DNA of 64,000 nt from Rudanella lutea DSM 19387 (GCF_000383955.1 NZ_KB913013.1:1283694-1347693); one strand, 5' to 3'; positions 42,446-51,814 are shown, counted from the stretch's first letter. Program-made: numbers and translations. Notes: generated by a model not told the origin, from the letters alone.

Positions 42446-43627
42446 ATGGATTCCTCGTATTTAATCATTGGGCTGAGCTTATCCGTACTGATTTCGTACG
42501 CTTTTGACCTGTTGAGTAGCCGCTTCAAGATGCCTTCGGTCATTTTGCTGCTGGCTCTGGGTATGCTCACCCGGCAGGTTACCGAGTACCTTGGCGTACA
42601 GATTCCGTATGTGGCCCCTACCCTCTCCACACTCGGCACATTGGGGCTCATCCTCATTGTGCTCGAAGGGGGTCTCGACATCGAAATCCAGTCGGCTCAG
42701 TTCGGATTACTCCGCCGAACAGCCCTCACGGCTCTCAGTTCGCTTGTTTTTACCACCCTGCTGCTGGCAGGGATGCTGTTCCTTTTGCTCGAAGAAACGT
42801 TTTACCGGTGCCTCATCAACGCCCTGCCGTTTGCGGTTATCAGCCGAACGGTAGCCGTGCCGGGCGCTCAGAATCTATCGGAGCAACAACGCGAATTTGC
42901 CCTCTACGAAGCCACTTTTTCCGACATCATGGGGGTTATGCTATTCAACTTCGTGTTGCTGGCCCAATCGTCGTCGGTGTTGGGGGCTACCCTCGTTTTT
43001 GCCCGCGATACGCTGCTGATTTCGCTCGTTTCGATCCTTTGCTGCCTGGGTCTGCTGTACCTCATCAGCCGGATCAGCCACACGGTCAAATTTCTGCCCA
43101 TCATATCGGTGCTACTGCTGGTGTACGCTATTGCGCAGATTTACCAGATGTCGTCGTTGCTGATTATCCTCGTTTTTGGGCTCTTCCTGAACAATACCGA
43201 GCTGTTTATCCGGGGGCGGCTCGATCAGATTTTCAAGAACGATCTATTTGAAAAAGAGCTCGATCAGCTCAAAAACCTCACAGCCGAAGGGGGCTTTGTA
43301 ATCCGTACCTTTTTCTTTCTCCTGTTTGGCTACGCGGCTAACCTGAGCACCCTCATCGACCTCGACGCCATCATTGTCAGTATTCTGTTTGTGGGCACTA
43401 TTCTGGGCGTCAGGTATGTATCGCTGCGGGTAGCGCTGGATGGGCCGCTGAAACCCCTACTCTGGGTAGCTCCGCGCGGTTTGGTAACGATTCTGCTGTA
43501 CCTGAATATCCCCGAACCGCTCCGACTCACGGGCTTCCGGGAGGGCGTGCTGATGCTGACCGTAGTGTTGTCGGCACTGGTCATGATGGCCGGGCTGATT
43601 GGCCACAAACCGACCACAACCGAGTAA
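42446..43627 (+). CDS. cation:proton antiporter (CPA family)
   Basis: 393 residues with about 11-12 membrane segments. The opening (LSVLISYAFDLLSSRFKMPS VILLLALGML) and the helix GLILIVLEGGLDIEI are typical of NhaP/KefB-like CPA antiporters. The core ion-binding helix region includes ALYEATFSDIMGVMLFNFVL, with an Asp in the expected place. The C-terminal half has RTFFFLLFGYAANLS and LWVAPRGLVTILLYLNIP. It exchanges Na+ or K+ for H+ at the inner membrane. No TrkA regulatory domain is present, so it is the short form. The gene stands alone between the DUF3857 pair and glgE. Confidence 0.88.
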   Translation: MDSSYLIIGLSLSVLISYAFDLLSSRFKMPSVILLLALGMLTRQVTEYLGVQIPYVAPTLSTLGTLGLILIVLEGGLDIEIQSAQFGLLRRTALTALSSLVFTTLLLAGMLFLLLEETFYRCLINALPFAVISRTVAVPGAQNLSEQQREFALYEATFSDIMGVMLFNFVLLAQSSSVLGATLVFARDTLLISLVSILCCLGLLYLISRISHTVKFLPIISVLLLVYAIAQIYQMSSLLIILVFGLFLNNTELFIRGRLDQIFKNDLFEKELDQLKNLTAEGGFVIRTFFFLLFGYAANLSTLIDLDAIIVSILFVGTILGVRYVSLRVALDGPLKPLLWVAPRGLVTILLYLNIPEPLRLTGFREGVLMLTVVLSALVMMAGLIGHKPTTTE

Positions 43628-43701
43628 TTGGGGGCGGTACAATAGACATTTTCGTATCATTGTGGTTCTAACGAAAGACCCGGCTCAAGCCCGTCGGGTT
43701 C

Positions 43702-45771
43702 ATGACAACGCAGAACCAATCCATGAGTAAAACGACCACCCCAAAAAAGCCGAGCAAGTCTAAAGCCACCCAAACCCCCACCGTCGACCTTTCGCTGGCC
43801 GACGTGTACGGGCAGGTCCGTGTGGTGATTGAACGTGTTAGCCCCGAGCTCGATGGAGGCCGCTTCCCGATCAAAGCCATTCCCGGCGACACCATTCAGG
43901 TAGAAGCCGATATTTTTGCCGATGGGCACGATTACGTGTCGGCCCGACTGTTGTACCGCGCCCCGCACGAAAAGCACTGGCAGGAAACCCCCATGCACAA
44001 ACTCGAAAACGACCGCTGGGCGGGCGCCTTTTCGGTAGAGCAGGTAGGCCGGTATCAGTACACGCTCGAAGCCTGGGTCGATCATATTGGCTCATGGCAG
44101 CATGAGCTGGACCTGAAAGTGCGCGACGGCCAACGGGTCACGAGCGAACTGCTGGCCGGGGCAACCCTGGCCGAGGGCATGGCGCACCGCGCAGGGAGTC
44201 AGGTTGGTAACGCCCACGATCAGACCGAACTGTACCGGATTGCCGAGCTGTTTCGCAATCCCGATGCCTACGACGAAGCCGTGCAGGTGGCGCTGGGCGA
44301 TGCCTTTCATCAGCTGGCCGAGCAGTACCCCGAGCGGCAGCACCCGGCCCGCTACAGCCGCGAGCTGGGCGTTGAGGTCGACCGGGCGCGGGCGGGTTTC
44401 AGCACCTGGTACTGCCTGTTTCCGCGTTCGGCCTCAATGACCGAGGGCAAGCATGGCACCTTCCGCGATGTGGAACGGCTCCTGCCCCGGATTGCGGGCA
44501 TGGGTTTCGATGTGCTGTACCTGCCCCCCATTCACCCAATTGGGACGGCCCACCGCAAGGGCAAAAACAACTCGGTAACCTGCCTGCCCGGCGAGCCGGG
44601 TGTGCCGTACGGTATTGGCTCTGCTGAGGGCGGGCACGACGCCATACACCCCGAACTGGGCACGGTTGAGGACTTTAAGCACCTGATTGCCATTGCCCGC
44701 AATTACGATATGGAAGTAGCTATGGACCTGGCCATTCAGTGCTCGCCCGACCACCCCTGGGCTACCGAGCATCCCGAATGGTTCAAAAAACGGCCCGATG
44801 GCTCGATTCAATACGCCGAAAACCCGCCCAAAAAGTATCAGGATATTTACCCGGTCTGGTTCGAAACCGAAGACTGGCGTAACCTCTGGGTCGAAATGAA
44901 GCGGGTGCTGTTGCTTTGGGCCTCGTGGGGGGTTCGGATTGTGCGGGTCGATAATCCGCACACCAAGCCGTTTGCGTTTTGGGAATGGGTAATTGCCGAG
45001 GTGAAGAAAGAGTTTCCCGATATGATTTTCCTGTCGGAGGCCTTTACGCGGCCCAAAGTGATGCAGCAGCTGGCCAAGCGAGGCTTTGCGCACTCGTACA
45101 CGTACTACACCTGGCGCAACTCCAAAACCGAGCTGATGGAATACATGACCGAGCTGACCGCTACCAATGGTCAACCCGATGCCATGCGCTACTATTTCCG
45201 GCCTAATTTCTGGCCGACTACACACGACATTAACCCCTACATTCTGCAATCAGGACACGAGCCGCAGTTCCTGATCCGGTATTTTCTGGCCGCTACCCTT
45301 TCGAGCAATTACGGCATCTACGGGCCCTCGTTCGAGCTGATGGAACACGTACCCAATGCCGGCAAAGAGGAGTTCCTGAACTCAGAGAAATACGAAATAA
45401 AGCACTGGGACTGGGACCGTACCAATAAACTGACGTACCTGATTACGCTCACCAACCGGATTCGGCGCGAAAACCCGGCCTTGCAACAGACCAATAACCT
45501 GACGTTTTGCCGCATCGACGACGACCACATCATGGCGTACCTCAAAACAGCCGGCGACAACCGACTGCTGACGATCGTCAATCTGGATGCCTACAACCGG
45601 CGGGCGGGCATGGTGCAGGTGCCGATCTGGCAGTTGGGTATCGACGGCAATACGACCTACGTGGTACACGACCTGCTCACCGGTGCGCGTTACAATTGGA
45701 AAGGCGAATGGAATTACGTTGAACTCGATCCGTACATGCTGCCCATGCACCTGTTCCGGATTGAATTGTAA
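43702..45771 (+). CDS. glgE: alpha-1,4-glucan:maltose-1-phosphate maltosyltransferase (GlgE)
   Basis: 689 residues, GH13_3. It transfers maltosyl units from maltose 1-phosphate to the end of alpha-1,4-glucans. Domains: an N-terminal beta domain (residues about 20-140), a helical insert (about 145-230) and the TIM barrel. The nucleophile Asp417 is in VRIVRVDNPHTKP, the acid/base Glu446 in MIFLSEAFTRPKVM, and the maltose-site segment is PPIHPIGTAHRKGKNNS. The positions closely match characterised GlgE proteins. It is followed 44 bases later by the maltokinase gene that supplies its substrate. Neither treS nor glgB is visible in the window. Confidence 0.96.
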   Translation: MTTQNQSMSKTTTPKKPSKSKATQTPTVDLSLADVYGQVRVVIERVSPELDGGRFPIKAIPGDTIQVEADIFADGHDYVSARLLYRAPHEKHWQETPMHKLENDRWAGAFSVEQVGRYQYTLEAWVDHIGSWQHELDLKVRDGQRVTSELLAGATLAEGMAHRAGSQVGNAHDQTELYRIAELFRNPDAYDEAVQVALGDAFHQLAEQYPERQHPARYSRELGVEVDRARAGFSTWYCLFPRSASMTEGKHGTFRDVERLLPRIAGMGFDVLYLPPIHPIGTAHRKGKNNSVTCLPGEPGVPYGIGSAEGGHDAIHPELGTVEDFKHLIAIARNYDMEVAMDLAIQCSPDHPWATEHPEWFKKRPDGSIQYAENPPKKYQDIYPVWFETEDWRNLWVEMKRVLLLWASWGVRIVRVDNPHTKPFAFWEWVIAEVKKEFPDMIFLSEAFTRPKVMQQLAKRGFAHSYTYYTWRNSKTELMEYMTELTATNGQPDAMRYYFRPNFWPTTHDINPYILQSGHEPQFLIRYFLAATLSSNYGIYGPSFELMEHVPNAGKEEFLNSEKYEIKHWDWDRTNKLTYLITLTNRIRRENPALQQTNNLTFCRIDDDHIMAYLKTAGDNRLLTIVNLDAYNRRAGMVQVPIWQLGIDGNTTYVVHDLLTGARYNWKGEWNYVELDPYMLPMHLFRIEL

Positions 45772-45815
45772 ACATGACGAGTTAGCCGAGCCAATAGGTT
45801 AACTTTCCTTCTTTT

Positions 45816-47441
45816 ATGCTCCAAACCCAACTTTCCTGGTCTGCTCTTGCTGCTGACGTCCCTTTCTGGTCCGCGTTGGCCCGCGATGTACTGCCAGCCT
45901 ACGTGAATACCTGCCGCTGGTTTGCCGGCAAAGCCCGCACCCAAACGGGCTTTGCCGTAACCTCGGTGCATACCTTCCCAACGGCCCACCAACCGGCTTA
46001 TCTGCTCGTGGTAGAGGCTACCTACGCCGAGGGCGAATCAGAGCGGTACCTCTTACCGGTAACTTTGCTGACAACGAACGACCCGACCCAGGTACCCGAC
46101 AAAGGCAAAATCAGCCCGTTGGTCTGCGCCGATCAGGAGGGCACGCTTATCGACGCTATTTACCACGCCGACTTCCGCACGGCACTCTTTGAAGCTATTC
46201 GGCAAAACACCGAACTACTACAACCAGACGGTCGTCTGACGGCCGTGCGGGGCCGGGGCCTCTCCCCCGACGACACCCATCCCGCCAGCCGGGTACTGCC
46301 CGTCGACTCGAGCAACTCGGCGATGGTGTTCGGGGCTCCCATGCAGGAAACGTACTTCCTGAAACTCTACCGGAAACTGTTTGCCGAAACCAACCCTGAG
46401 GTCGAAATGGTGGCGTTTCTGACCGAAGAAGGTGGTTTTGAACATATTCCGGCTTTCTGCGGAACGCTCGTCTGGCATCCGTCGGCCGGTGCACCCATTA
46501 CGCTGGGCATGATGCAGCGAATGGTGCAAAACGATAAGGATTCGTGGATGCAAACCGGCGATTACCTGAACGACTTTTTGTACGCCGTGCCCAACCGGCT
46601 GTTCACCATCAAAGAAGACGTTTTTGACAAGGTTGAACTACTGGGCAAACGAACCGGGCAGATGCACTGCGCCCTGTACCAGCCCCGTACCACCAACCCA
46701 GCCTTTTCGCCGGAGCCCTTCACCGACGAGTACCGGCAGTTTTTGATTGGCCGGTTTGCTGACCTGCTCGACCGCCGGTACGCGCTACTCATCGACAACT
46801 ACACCCGGCTCGACTTGCCGGCGCAGCGGCTGGCGTGGGTATTTATGGAGGCCAAAGAAATGATCGATGCCTTTGTGGAAGAGTTTCGGACGCGCCCGCT
46901 CGACTCCCTGCGCATCCGAATCCACGGTGATTATCACTTAGGGCAGGTACTGGCCACCCCCGACGACTTTGTGATGATTGACTTTGAGGGCGAACCCGAA
47001 AGCACCATCACCGACCGTAAAATAAAGCATTCGCCCCTCAAAGATGTGGCCGGTATGATTCGGTCGTACCACTACGCGGTATCGGCTAAGTTGTTCAATG
47101 CGGCCGAAACGCAGGGTATCTCGCCCGAGCACCTGCAACGTGTGTCGGACCGCTGGTTTTACCTCATCCGCGACACGTACCTGGATGCCTACCTGAGCGA
47201 GTTTGGCAGCCCCCACCCGTTGTTCAAAAACAACAACGAGATCAACTTTTTGCTGCTGGTGTACCTGCTCGAAAAAGCAGTGTATGAACTGGGGTACGAA
47301 ATCAGCTACCGACCCGACTGGGTGAAGATTCCGCTCAAAGGCATTATCGATGTCGTGCGCGAAATCGAGAAGATTCGCATCAGCGATCAGGGCCACCGCG
47401 AAGAGGTACCCATGCTGCAAACCAAGTTGCTCAATGGGTAA
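45816..47441 (+). CDS. maltokinase (Mak/Pep2-like), stand-alone
   Basis: 541 residues. It phosphorylates maltose to maltose 1-phosphate with ATP, feeding GlgE. The cap region has WFAGKARTQTGFAVTSVHTF, and the kinase core follows: the Lys-bearing strand METYFLKLYRKLFAETNPEV, catalytic loop IRIHGDYHLGQVLATPDDFV, and metal-binding MIDFEGEPESTITDRKIKHS PLKDVAGMIRS. In many bacteria this domain is fused to trehalose synthase; here it is separate and starts at residue 1 without one. It is in operon with glgE and ends before a bidirectional terminator at 47459. The source of maltose could be TreS elsewhere or imported maltose. Confidence 0.92.
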   Translation: MLQTQLSWSALAADVPFWSALARDVLPAYVNTCRWFAGKARTQTGFAVTSVHTFPTAHQPAYLLVVEATYAEGESERYLLPVTLLTTNDPTQVPDKGKISPLVCADQEGTLIDAIYHADFRTALFEAIRQNTELLQPDGRLTAVRGRGLSPDDTHPASRVLPVDSSNSAMVFGAPMQETYFLKLYRKLFAETNPEVEMVAFLTEEGGFEHIPAFCGTLVWHPSAGAPITLGMMQRMVQNDKDSWMQTGDYLNDFLYAVPNRLFTIKEDVFDKVELLGKRTGQMHCALYQPRTTNPAFSPEPFTDEYRQFLIGRFADLLDRRYALLIDNYTRLDLPAQRLAWVFMEAKEMIDAFVEEFRTRPLDSLRIRIHGDYHLGQVLATPDDFVMIDFEGEPESTITDRKIKHSPLKDVAGMIRSYHYAVSAKLFNAAETQGISPEHLQRVSDRWFYLIRDTYLDAYLSEFGSPHPLFKNNNEINFLLLVYLLEKAVYELGYEISYRPDWVKIPLKGIIDVVREIEKIRISDQGHREEVPMLQTKLLNG

Positions 47442-47458
47442 ACGCTACGGCTTAGTAC

Positions 47459-47496
47459 ACAAAAAGCCCCGGCTGACATCAGCCGGGGCTTTTTGT
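47459..47496. terminator. bidirectional terminator between maltokinase and trxA
   Basis: AAAAAGCCCCGGCTGA and TCAGCCGGGGCTTTTT form a perfect stem around CA. There is an A run before it and a T run after it, so it works in both directions. Confidence 0.88.
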
Positions 47497-47501
47497 ATAG
47501 T

Positions 47502-47596
47502 AGGGTTTTTAGTTTTTTGTTTATCGTTTCTGGTCGTAGAAGCCGGAACGTTGGCCGCCAGAAACGATAAACTAAAAACCAAGAACTATAAACCCT
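47502..47596. repeat. palindrome of the TTTAGTTTATCG word family
   Basis: TTTATCGTTTCTGG (47520-47533) pairs perfectly with CCAGAAACGATAAA (47558-47571). Outside this the arms continue with the words GGTTTTTAG, TTTATAGTTCTTGG and AAACCCT in looser register. It reaches the trxA stop codon. Exact words are shared with 8313-8325 and 18182-18198. Confidence 0.72.
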
Positions 47597-47597
47597 T

Positions 47598-47927
47598 TTA
47601 CAACGCAGCCTGTAGCTTTTGCTCCAGAACCGCCTTGGGAACAGCACCGATAACTTTATCGACCAGCTGACCGTTCTTGAAAACCATCAGGGTCGGGATG
47701 CTCCGAATACCGAACTGCATCGGCACCTGAGCGTTCTGATCTACGTCCATTTTGGCCACAACAGCCTTGCCTTCAAACTCGTCGGCGAGTTGCTCAACCA
47801 GTGGCCCGATCATCTTACAAGGCCCGCACCACTCAGCCCAGAAGTCTACCAATACGGGTTTATCAGAATTAATGAGTTCGTTGAAATTTGCGTCAGTTGC
47901 TTCAAAGGCGCGAGATCCTGCTGCCAT
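47598..47927 (-). CDS. trxA: thioredoxin
   Basis: 109 residues, a single thioredoxin fold with no signal peptide. The redox motif is WCGPC (Cys34, Cys37) in LVDFWAEWCGPCKMIGPLVE, followed by VVAKMDVDQNAQVPMQFGIR SIPTLMVFKNGQ with the cis-Pro. It reduces disulfides of cytoplasmic proteins such as ribonucleotide reductase and is kept reduced by thioredoxin reductase. It is monocistronic. Its 3' side faces the TTTAGTTTATCG palindrome and the terminator shared with the maltokinase gene. Confidence 0.96.
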   Translation of the reverse strand: MAAGSRAFEATDANFNELINSDKPVLVDFWAEWCGPCKMIGPLVEQLADEFEGKAVVAKMDVDQNAQVPMQFGIRSIPTLMVFKNGQLVDKVIGAVPKAVLEQKLQAAL

Positions 47928-48131
47928 GACAATGATTGTTTATTGTTGTTCTTGACTAATTCAAGAGCATAAACCCGAACTACCCTATTAAGTTCCATTG
48001 GTTACCGAGAGCCGGTTTGCCATCCTTTCAGGGGCACAAACTACCCGACCCGGTCAGTCCTGAACTTGTCGGGCGCACAGACAATGCGCGCAACTTTATG
48101 TTATTTTGCGTACTCATTCAACCTGAAGTAC

Positions 48132-48812
48132 ATGCCAATCAGCGCATTCTTATTTGATTTAGACGGAGTTATTGTCGATACGGCCGTTTTTCATTATCAG
48201 GCCTGGCGCCGAATGGCCAACGAACTGGGGTTCGACATTTCGCATGAATTCAACGAAACCCTCAAAGGCGTGAGCCGCATGGACTCGCTCGATCTGATTC
48301 TGGCGCATGGCGGGGTGACCCTCTCCGACGACCGGAAACTCGAACTCGCTACCCAGAAAAACGACTGGTACCTCGAACTGGTCAGCCGCATGACGCCTGA
48401 TGAGATTCTGCCGGGTGTCGCGGGCTTTTTTCACCAGGTAAAACACGCCCAACCACCCTTGAAAACGGCCCTCGGCTCGGTTAGCAAAAACGCCCGGCTT
48501 ATTCTGGAACGCATCCACATGATCGACGACTTCGACGCAATCATCGACGGCACCAAAATCACTCGCGGCAAACCCGACCCCGAGGTGTTTTTGAACGGGG
48601 CCGCCGAATTAGGCGCTACACCAGCCGAATGCGTGGTGTTTGAAGACGCCGTGGCTGGGATTGAAGCGGCCAAACGTGCGGGTATGTTTGCCGTGGGTAT
48701 TGGTTCACCCGACGTACTGACCGAGGCCGACCTGGTGGTACCCTCACTCGAACACCTCACCGTTGTCGAACTACTCGCGGCCGTCCAACGGGCGCAGGGG
48801 CTGGGATATTGA
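48132..48812 (+). CDS. pgmB: beta-phosphoglucomutase (HAD family)
   Basis: 226 residues from the ATG at 48132. The HAD motif I FLFDLDGVIVDTA gives nucleophile Asp9 and acid/base Asp11. The helical cap carries NETLKGVSRMDSLDLILAHG, like the substrate-specificity loop of beta-PGM. Later come LGSVSKNARLILE, the Lys in ITRGKPDPEVFLNGA and the Mg-binding VVFEDAVAGIEAA. It turns beta-glucose 1-phosphate into glucose 6-phosphate. The maltose phosphorylase gene 620 bases downstream makes this very substrate, which strongly supports the assignment. The TGA stop lies within a GAGTGATT repeat. Confidence 0.93.
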   Translation: MPISAFLFDLDGVIVDTAVFHYQAWRRMANELGFDISHEFNETLKGVSRMDSLDLILAHGGVTLSDDRKLELATQKNDWYLELVSRMTPDEILPGVAGFFHQVKHAQPPLKTALGSVSKNARLILERIHMIDDFDAIIDGTKITRGKPDPEVFLNGAAELGATPAECVVFEDAVAGIEAAKRAGMFAVGIGSPDVLTEADLVVPSLEHLTVVELLAAVQRAQGLGY

Positions 48813-48827
48813 GTGATTGAGTGATTT
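48809..48827. repeat. GAGTGATT octamer repeat across the pgmB stop codon
   Basis: TTGAGTGATTGAGTGATTT, two octamers related to the GAGTGAAA family. The pgmB TGA stop is inside the first copy. Confidence 0.45.
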
Positions 48828-48843
48828 ATACCCCATCTGTGTC

Positions 48844-49410
48844 ATGCAAAAGCTCACCACTGCTACCGACCTGCAAGCCCGGCTAACCCACGTTCTCGAC
48901 ACCGTCGAGCGGGAGTTCAGGCCGCTGACCGATGCCCAACTGCGAACCAAACCCGCCAACGGGGGCTGGAGCATCATTGAATGCCTGCAACACCTGAACC
49001 TAGCCGAGCGGTTTTACATCCGGCAGCTTCAGCACAAGGTAGATCAGTTGGGGCTGGTGCAACACATGCCAACCGATCAGACACTCGAATCGGATTGGAT
49101 TGGCCGGTTGATGATCAAGGTTGTTGACCCTAAGAATACCCGAAAAGTACCGGCTCCGGGCGTCATTAAACCCCGCACTGCTGCCGACCTCGACGTAGGG
49201 CCGGTGCTGAATCAGTTTGTCGAATTGCAAACGTTACTGAACAGCCTGCTCGACAAAGCGACTTATTTAGACTGGAACCGCGAAAAAGTACCCACTCTGC
49301 TGGGCAACTGGCTCAAAATGAGACTGGGCGACGCCATTCAGATGCTGGTACTCCATACCGAACGGCACATGGCGCAGGCCCTGCGGGTGAAAGAAGGTTT
49401 ACCGTATTGA
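48844..49410 (+). CDS. DinB-family protein
   Basis: 188 residues from the ATG at 48844, a four-helix-bundle DinB/DUF1569-type protein. Visible are RLTHVLDTVEREFRPLTDAQ, KPANGGWSIIECLQHLNLAE RFYIRQLQ (first metal His in LQHLN), and MRLGDAIQMLVLHTERHMAQ ALRV with the HxxxH-like His pair near the C-terminus. These proteins bind a metal and often act as thiol-dependent transferases; no substrate is known. It lies between pgmB and the maltose phosphorylase gene, with short gaps of 31 and 22 bases, so it is probably co-transcribed, though a link to maltose is not evident. Confidence 0.82.
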   Translation: MQKLTTATDLQARLTHVLDTVEREFRPLTDAQLRTKPANGGWSIIECLQHLNLAERFYIRQLQHKVDQLGLVQHMPTDQTLESDWIGRLMIKVVDPKNTRKVPAPGVIKPRTAADLDVGPVLNQFVELQTLLNSLLDKATYLDWNREKVPTLLGNWLKMRLGDAIQMLVLHTERHMAQALRVKEGLPY

Positions 49411-49432
49411 GGCCTGTTTAGGCATTTACACT

Positions 49433-51787
49433 ATGAAAAATTACATATCCCACGACCCCTGGAACATTGTTGAAGAGGGGTTTCACCGCGAGTACAACGA
49501 AATCACCGAAAGCCTCATGAGTCTCGGCAACGGCCGTATGGGCGGACGGGGCAATTTTGAAGAGAAATTTTCGGGCAAAACCCTGCAAGGCAACTACGTA
49601 GCCGGGGTGTATTATCCCGACAAAACCCGGGTAGGTTGGTGGAAAAACGGCTACCCTGAGTATTTTGCCAAGGTGCTCAATGCCACCAACTGGATTGGTA
49701 TCGACATTGATATTGAGTACGAATCGCTCGATCTGAACACCTGCGAGGTGCGCGACTTCCGGCGGGTGCTCAATATGCAGGAAGGCTACCTCGAACGGTC
49801 GTTTGTGGCCGTATTCAAGAGCGGCAAAGAGTTGAAAGTGGTGAGTAAACGATTCTGCTCCATCGTCGACGACGAAGCCGGGGCCATTCGGTACGCCATT
49901 ACCCCGCTCAACTTCGACGCTAAAATTACCATCACCCCTTACCTCGACGGGGCCATTCGGAACAAAGACGCCAACTACGACGAGACGTTCTGGGACGAAG
50001 TACGCAAAGAAACCGGCTACGGTGAGGCATACATTGAACTCCGCACCCGTAAAACTGGCTTCCACGTCGTAACCGGTATGTGCGTTGAGATTGAGCAGGA
50101 TGGCGTTCGGATCGATTACCAGTCGCAACCGATCAAGTACGAAAAATACGTTGCCAACCGAATCACGCTCGACTGTCGGCAGGAGCAGGAGACAGCTATC
50201 TACAAGTACGGCGTAAACCTGTCATCACTCAACTACGATTCCGACGAGCTGCTTCAGGAGGCCCGCCTGTACATGCAGCGAGTGACCCGCAAGGGCTACG
50301 AAAAGATGCTCTTCGAGCAGAAGCAAGCCTGGGCAGACAAGTGGAAAATGAACGACATCACCATCGACGGTGATGACCGCACGGTGGCCGCTCAGCAGGG
50401 CATCCGGTTCAATATTTTCCAGCTCAACCAAACCTATACCGGCGAAGACGAGCGGCTCAACATTGGCCCCAAAGGCTTTACGGGCGAGAAGTACGGCGGA
50501 TCGACCTACTGGGATACCGAAGCCTACTGCCTGCCGTTTTACCTGGCTACCGCTGACCAGAAAGTAGCCCGTAACCTGCTCGTGTACCGGTATAAGCAGC
50601 TCGGCAAAGCCATCGAAAACGCGCAGAAACTGGGCTTCAAGGCCGGGGCAGCTTTGTACCCCATGGTGACCATGAACGGCGAGGAGTGCCACAACGAATG
50701 GGAAATTACGTTTGAGGAGATTCACCGCAACGGGGCCATTGCGTTTGCCATTTACGACTACGTGCGGTACACCGGCGACGAAGCGTATCTGGTCGAGTAC
50801 GGGCTCGAAGTGCTTATTGCCATCAGCCGGTTCTGGAGTCAGCGGGTCAACTGGTCGGAGGCTAAGCAGCAGTACGTGATGCTGGGCGTTACCGGCCCCA
50901 ACGAGTACGAAAACAACGTTAACAACAACTGGTACACCAACTACATTGCCGCCTGGACCCTCCGGTACACGATGGAGGTAGTTGAAAAGGTGAAAGCCCT
51001 TAGCCCCGACAGGTACGCCGAGCTATGCGACCGGATTCATTTTCAGGAAGAAAAGGAGGTTGAGAAGGCGTCGCACATTGTGGCTCATATGCACTACCCG
51101 TACGACGAAACCCGGCAGGTATTCTTGCAGCAGAGCGATTTTCTGGACAAAGAACTCCTGTCCGTTTCCGACATTCCGAAGGGGCAGCGGCCACTCAATC
51201 AGCATTGGTCGTGGGATCGGATTCTGCGCTCGTGCTTTATCAAACAGGCCGACGTATTGCAGGGACTTTACTTCTTCGAAGACGAGTTTGACCACAGCAC
51301 CATTGCCCGCAACTTCGACTTCTACGAGCCCATGACCGTACATGAGTCGTCGCTGTCGCCCTGTGTGCACTCAGTGCTGGCCTCACTGCTGGGCAAAAAA
51401 GAGAAAGCCTATGAGATGTACTTGCGCACAGCCCGTCTCGACCTCGACGACTACAACAACGATACCGAAGATGGCCTCCACATCACCTCGATGGCGGGCA
51501 CCTGGCTAGCGGTGGTAAAAGGCTTTGGCGGCATGCGGGTCGAACAAACCGAATCGGCCGATTATGGGCTCCGGCTCAGCCCGTACTGCCCCGAGGGCTG
51601 GCAGAAACTGGCGTTTAAAATCCGGTTCCGGGGCAACCTGCTCCAGGTAACAACCACTCAACAAACGGTAACGGTCGAGAACTTTTCGGCCCAACCGGTT
51701 ACGCTGTTTGTGTACGGCGCGCCCGTAACGGTTGCCGGTGCCAGTAGCCAAACGGTTGGGGTAAAAACCGATGCGAGCCGGGTATAA
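49433..51787 (+). CDS. maltose phosphorylase (GH65)
   Basis: 784 residues, typical for GH65 phosphorylases. The N-terminal beta-sandwich (ESLMSLGNGRMGGRGNFEEK, GNYVAGVYYPDKTRVGWW) is followed by an alpha/alpha barrel. The catalytic acid Glu491 is in LGVTGPNEYENNVNNNWYTN, and the phosphate-binding segment is TVHESSLSPCVHSVLAS; RPLNQHWSWDRILRSC and DTEAYCLPFYL are also conserved. It splits maltose with phosphate to glucose and beta-glucose 1-phosphate in the cytoplasm; pgmB upstream uses the latter. Related disaccharides (trehalose, kojibiose) are used by sister families, but the pgmB-GH65 pairing and motif spacing favour maltose. Confidence 0.92.
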   Translation: MKNYISHDPWNIVEEGFHREYNEITESLMSLGNGRMGGRGNFEEKFSGKTLQGNYVAGVYYPDKTRVGWWKNGYPEYFAKVLNATNWIGIDIDIEYESLDLNTCEVRDFRRVLNMQEGYLERSFVAVFKSGKELKVVSKRFCSIVDDEAGAIRYAITPLNFDAKITITPYLDGAIRNKDANYDETFWDEVRKETGYGEAYIELRTRKTGFHVVTGMCVEIEQDGVRIDYQSQPIKYEKYVANRITLDCRQEQETAIYKYGVNLSSLNYDSDELLQEARLYMQRVTRKGYEKMLFEQKQAWADKWKMNDITIDGDDRTVAAQQGIRFNIFQLNQTYTGEDERLNIGPKGFTGEKYGGSTYWDTEAYCLPFYLATADQKVARNLLVYRYKQLGKAIENAQKLGFKAGAALYPMVTMNGEECHNEWEITFEEIHRNGAIAFAIYDYVRYTGDEAYLVEYGLEVLIAISRFWSQRVNWSEAKQQYVMLGVTGPNEYENNVNNNWYTNYIAAWTLRYTMEVVEKVKALSPDRYAELCDRIHFQEEKEVEKASHIVAHMHYPYDETRQVFLQQSDFLDKELLSVSDIPKGQRPLNQHWSWDRILRSCFIKQADVLQGLYFFEDEFDHSTIARNFDFYEPMTVHESSLSPCVHSVLASLLGKKEKAYEMYLRTARLDLDDYNNDTEDGLHITSMAGTWLAVVKGFGGMRVEQTESADYGLRLSPYCPEGWQKLAFKIRFRGNLLQVTTTQQTVTVENFSAQPVTLFVYGAPVTVAGASSQTVGVKTDASRV

Positions 51788-51814
51788 CCCTTTGGTTCAA
51801 TACAATGTGTTGGT

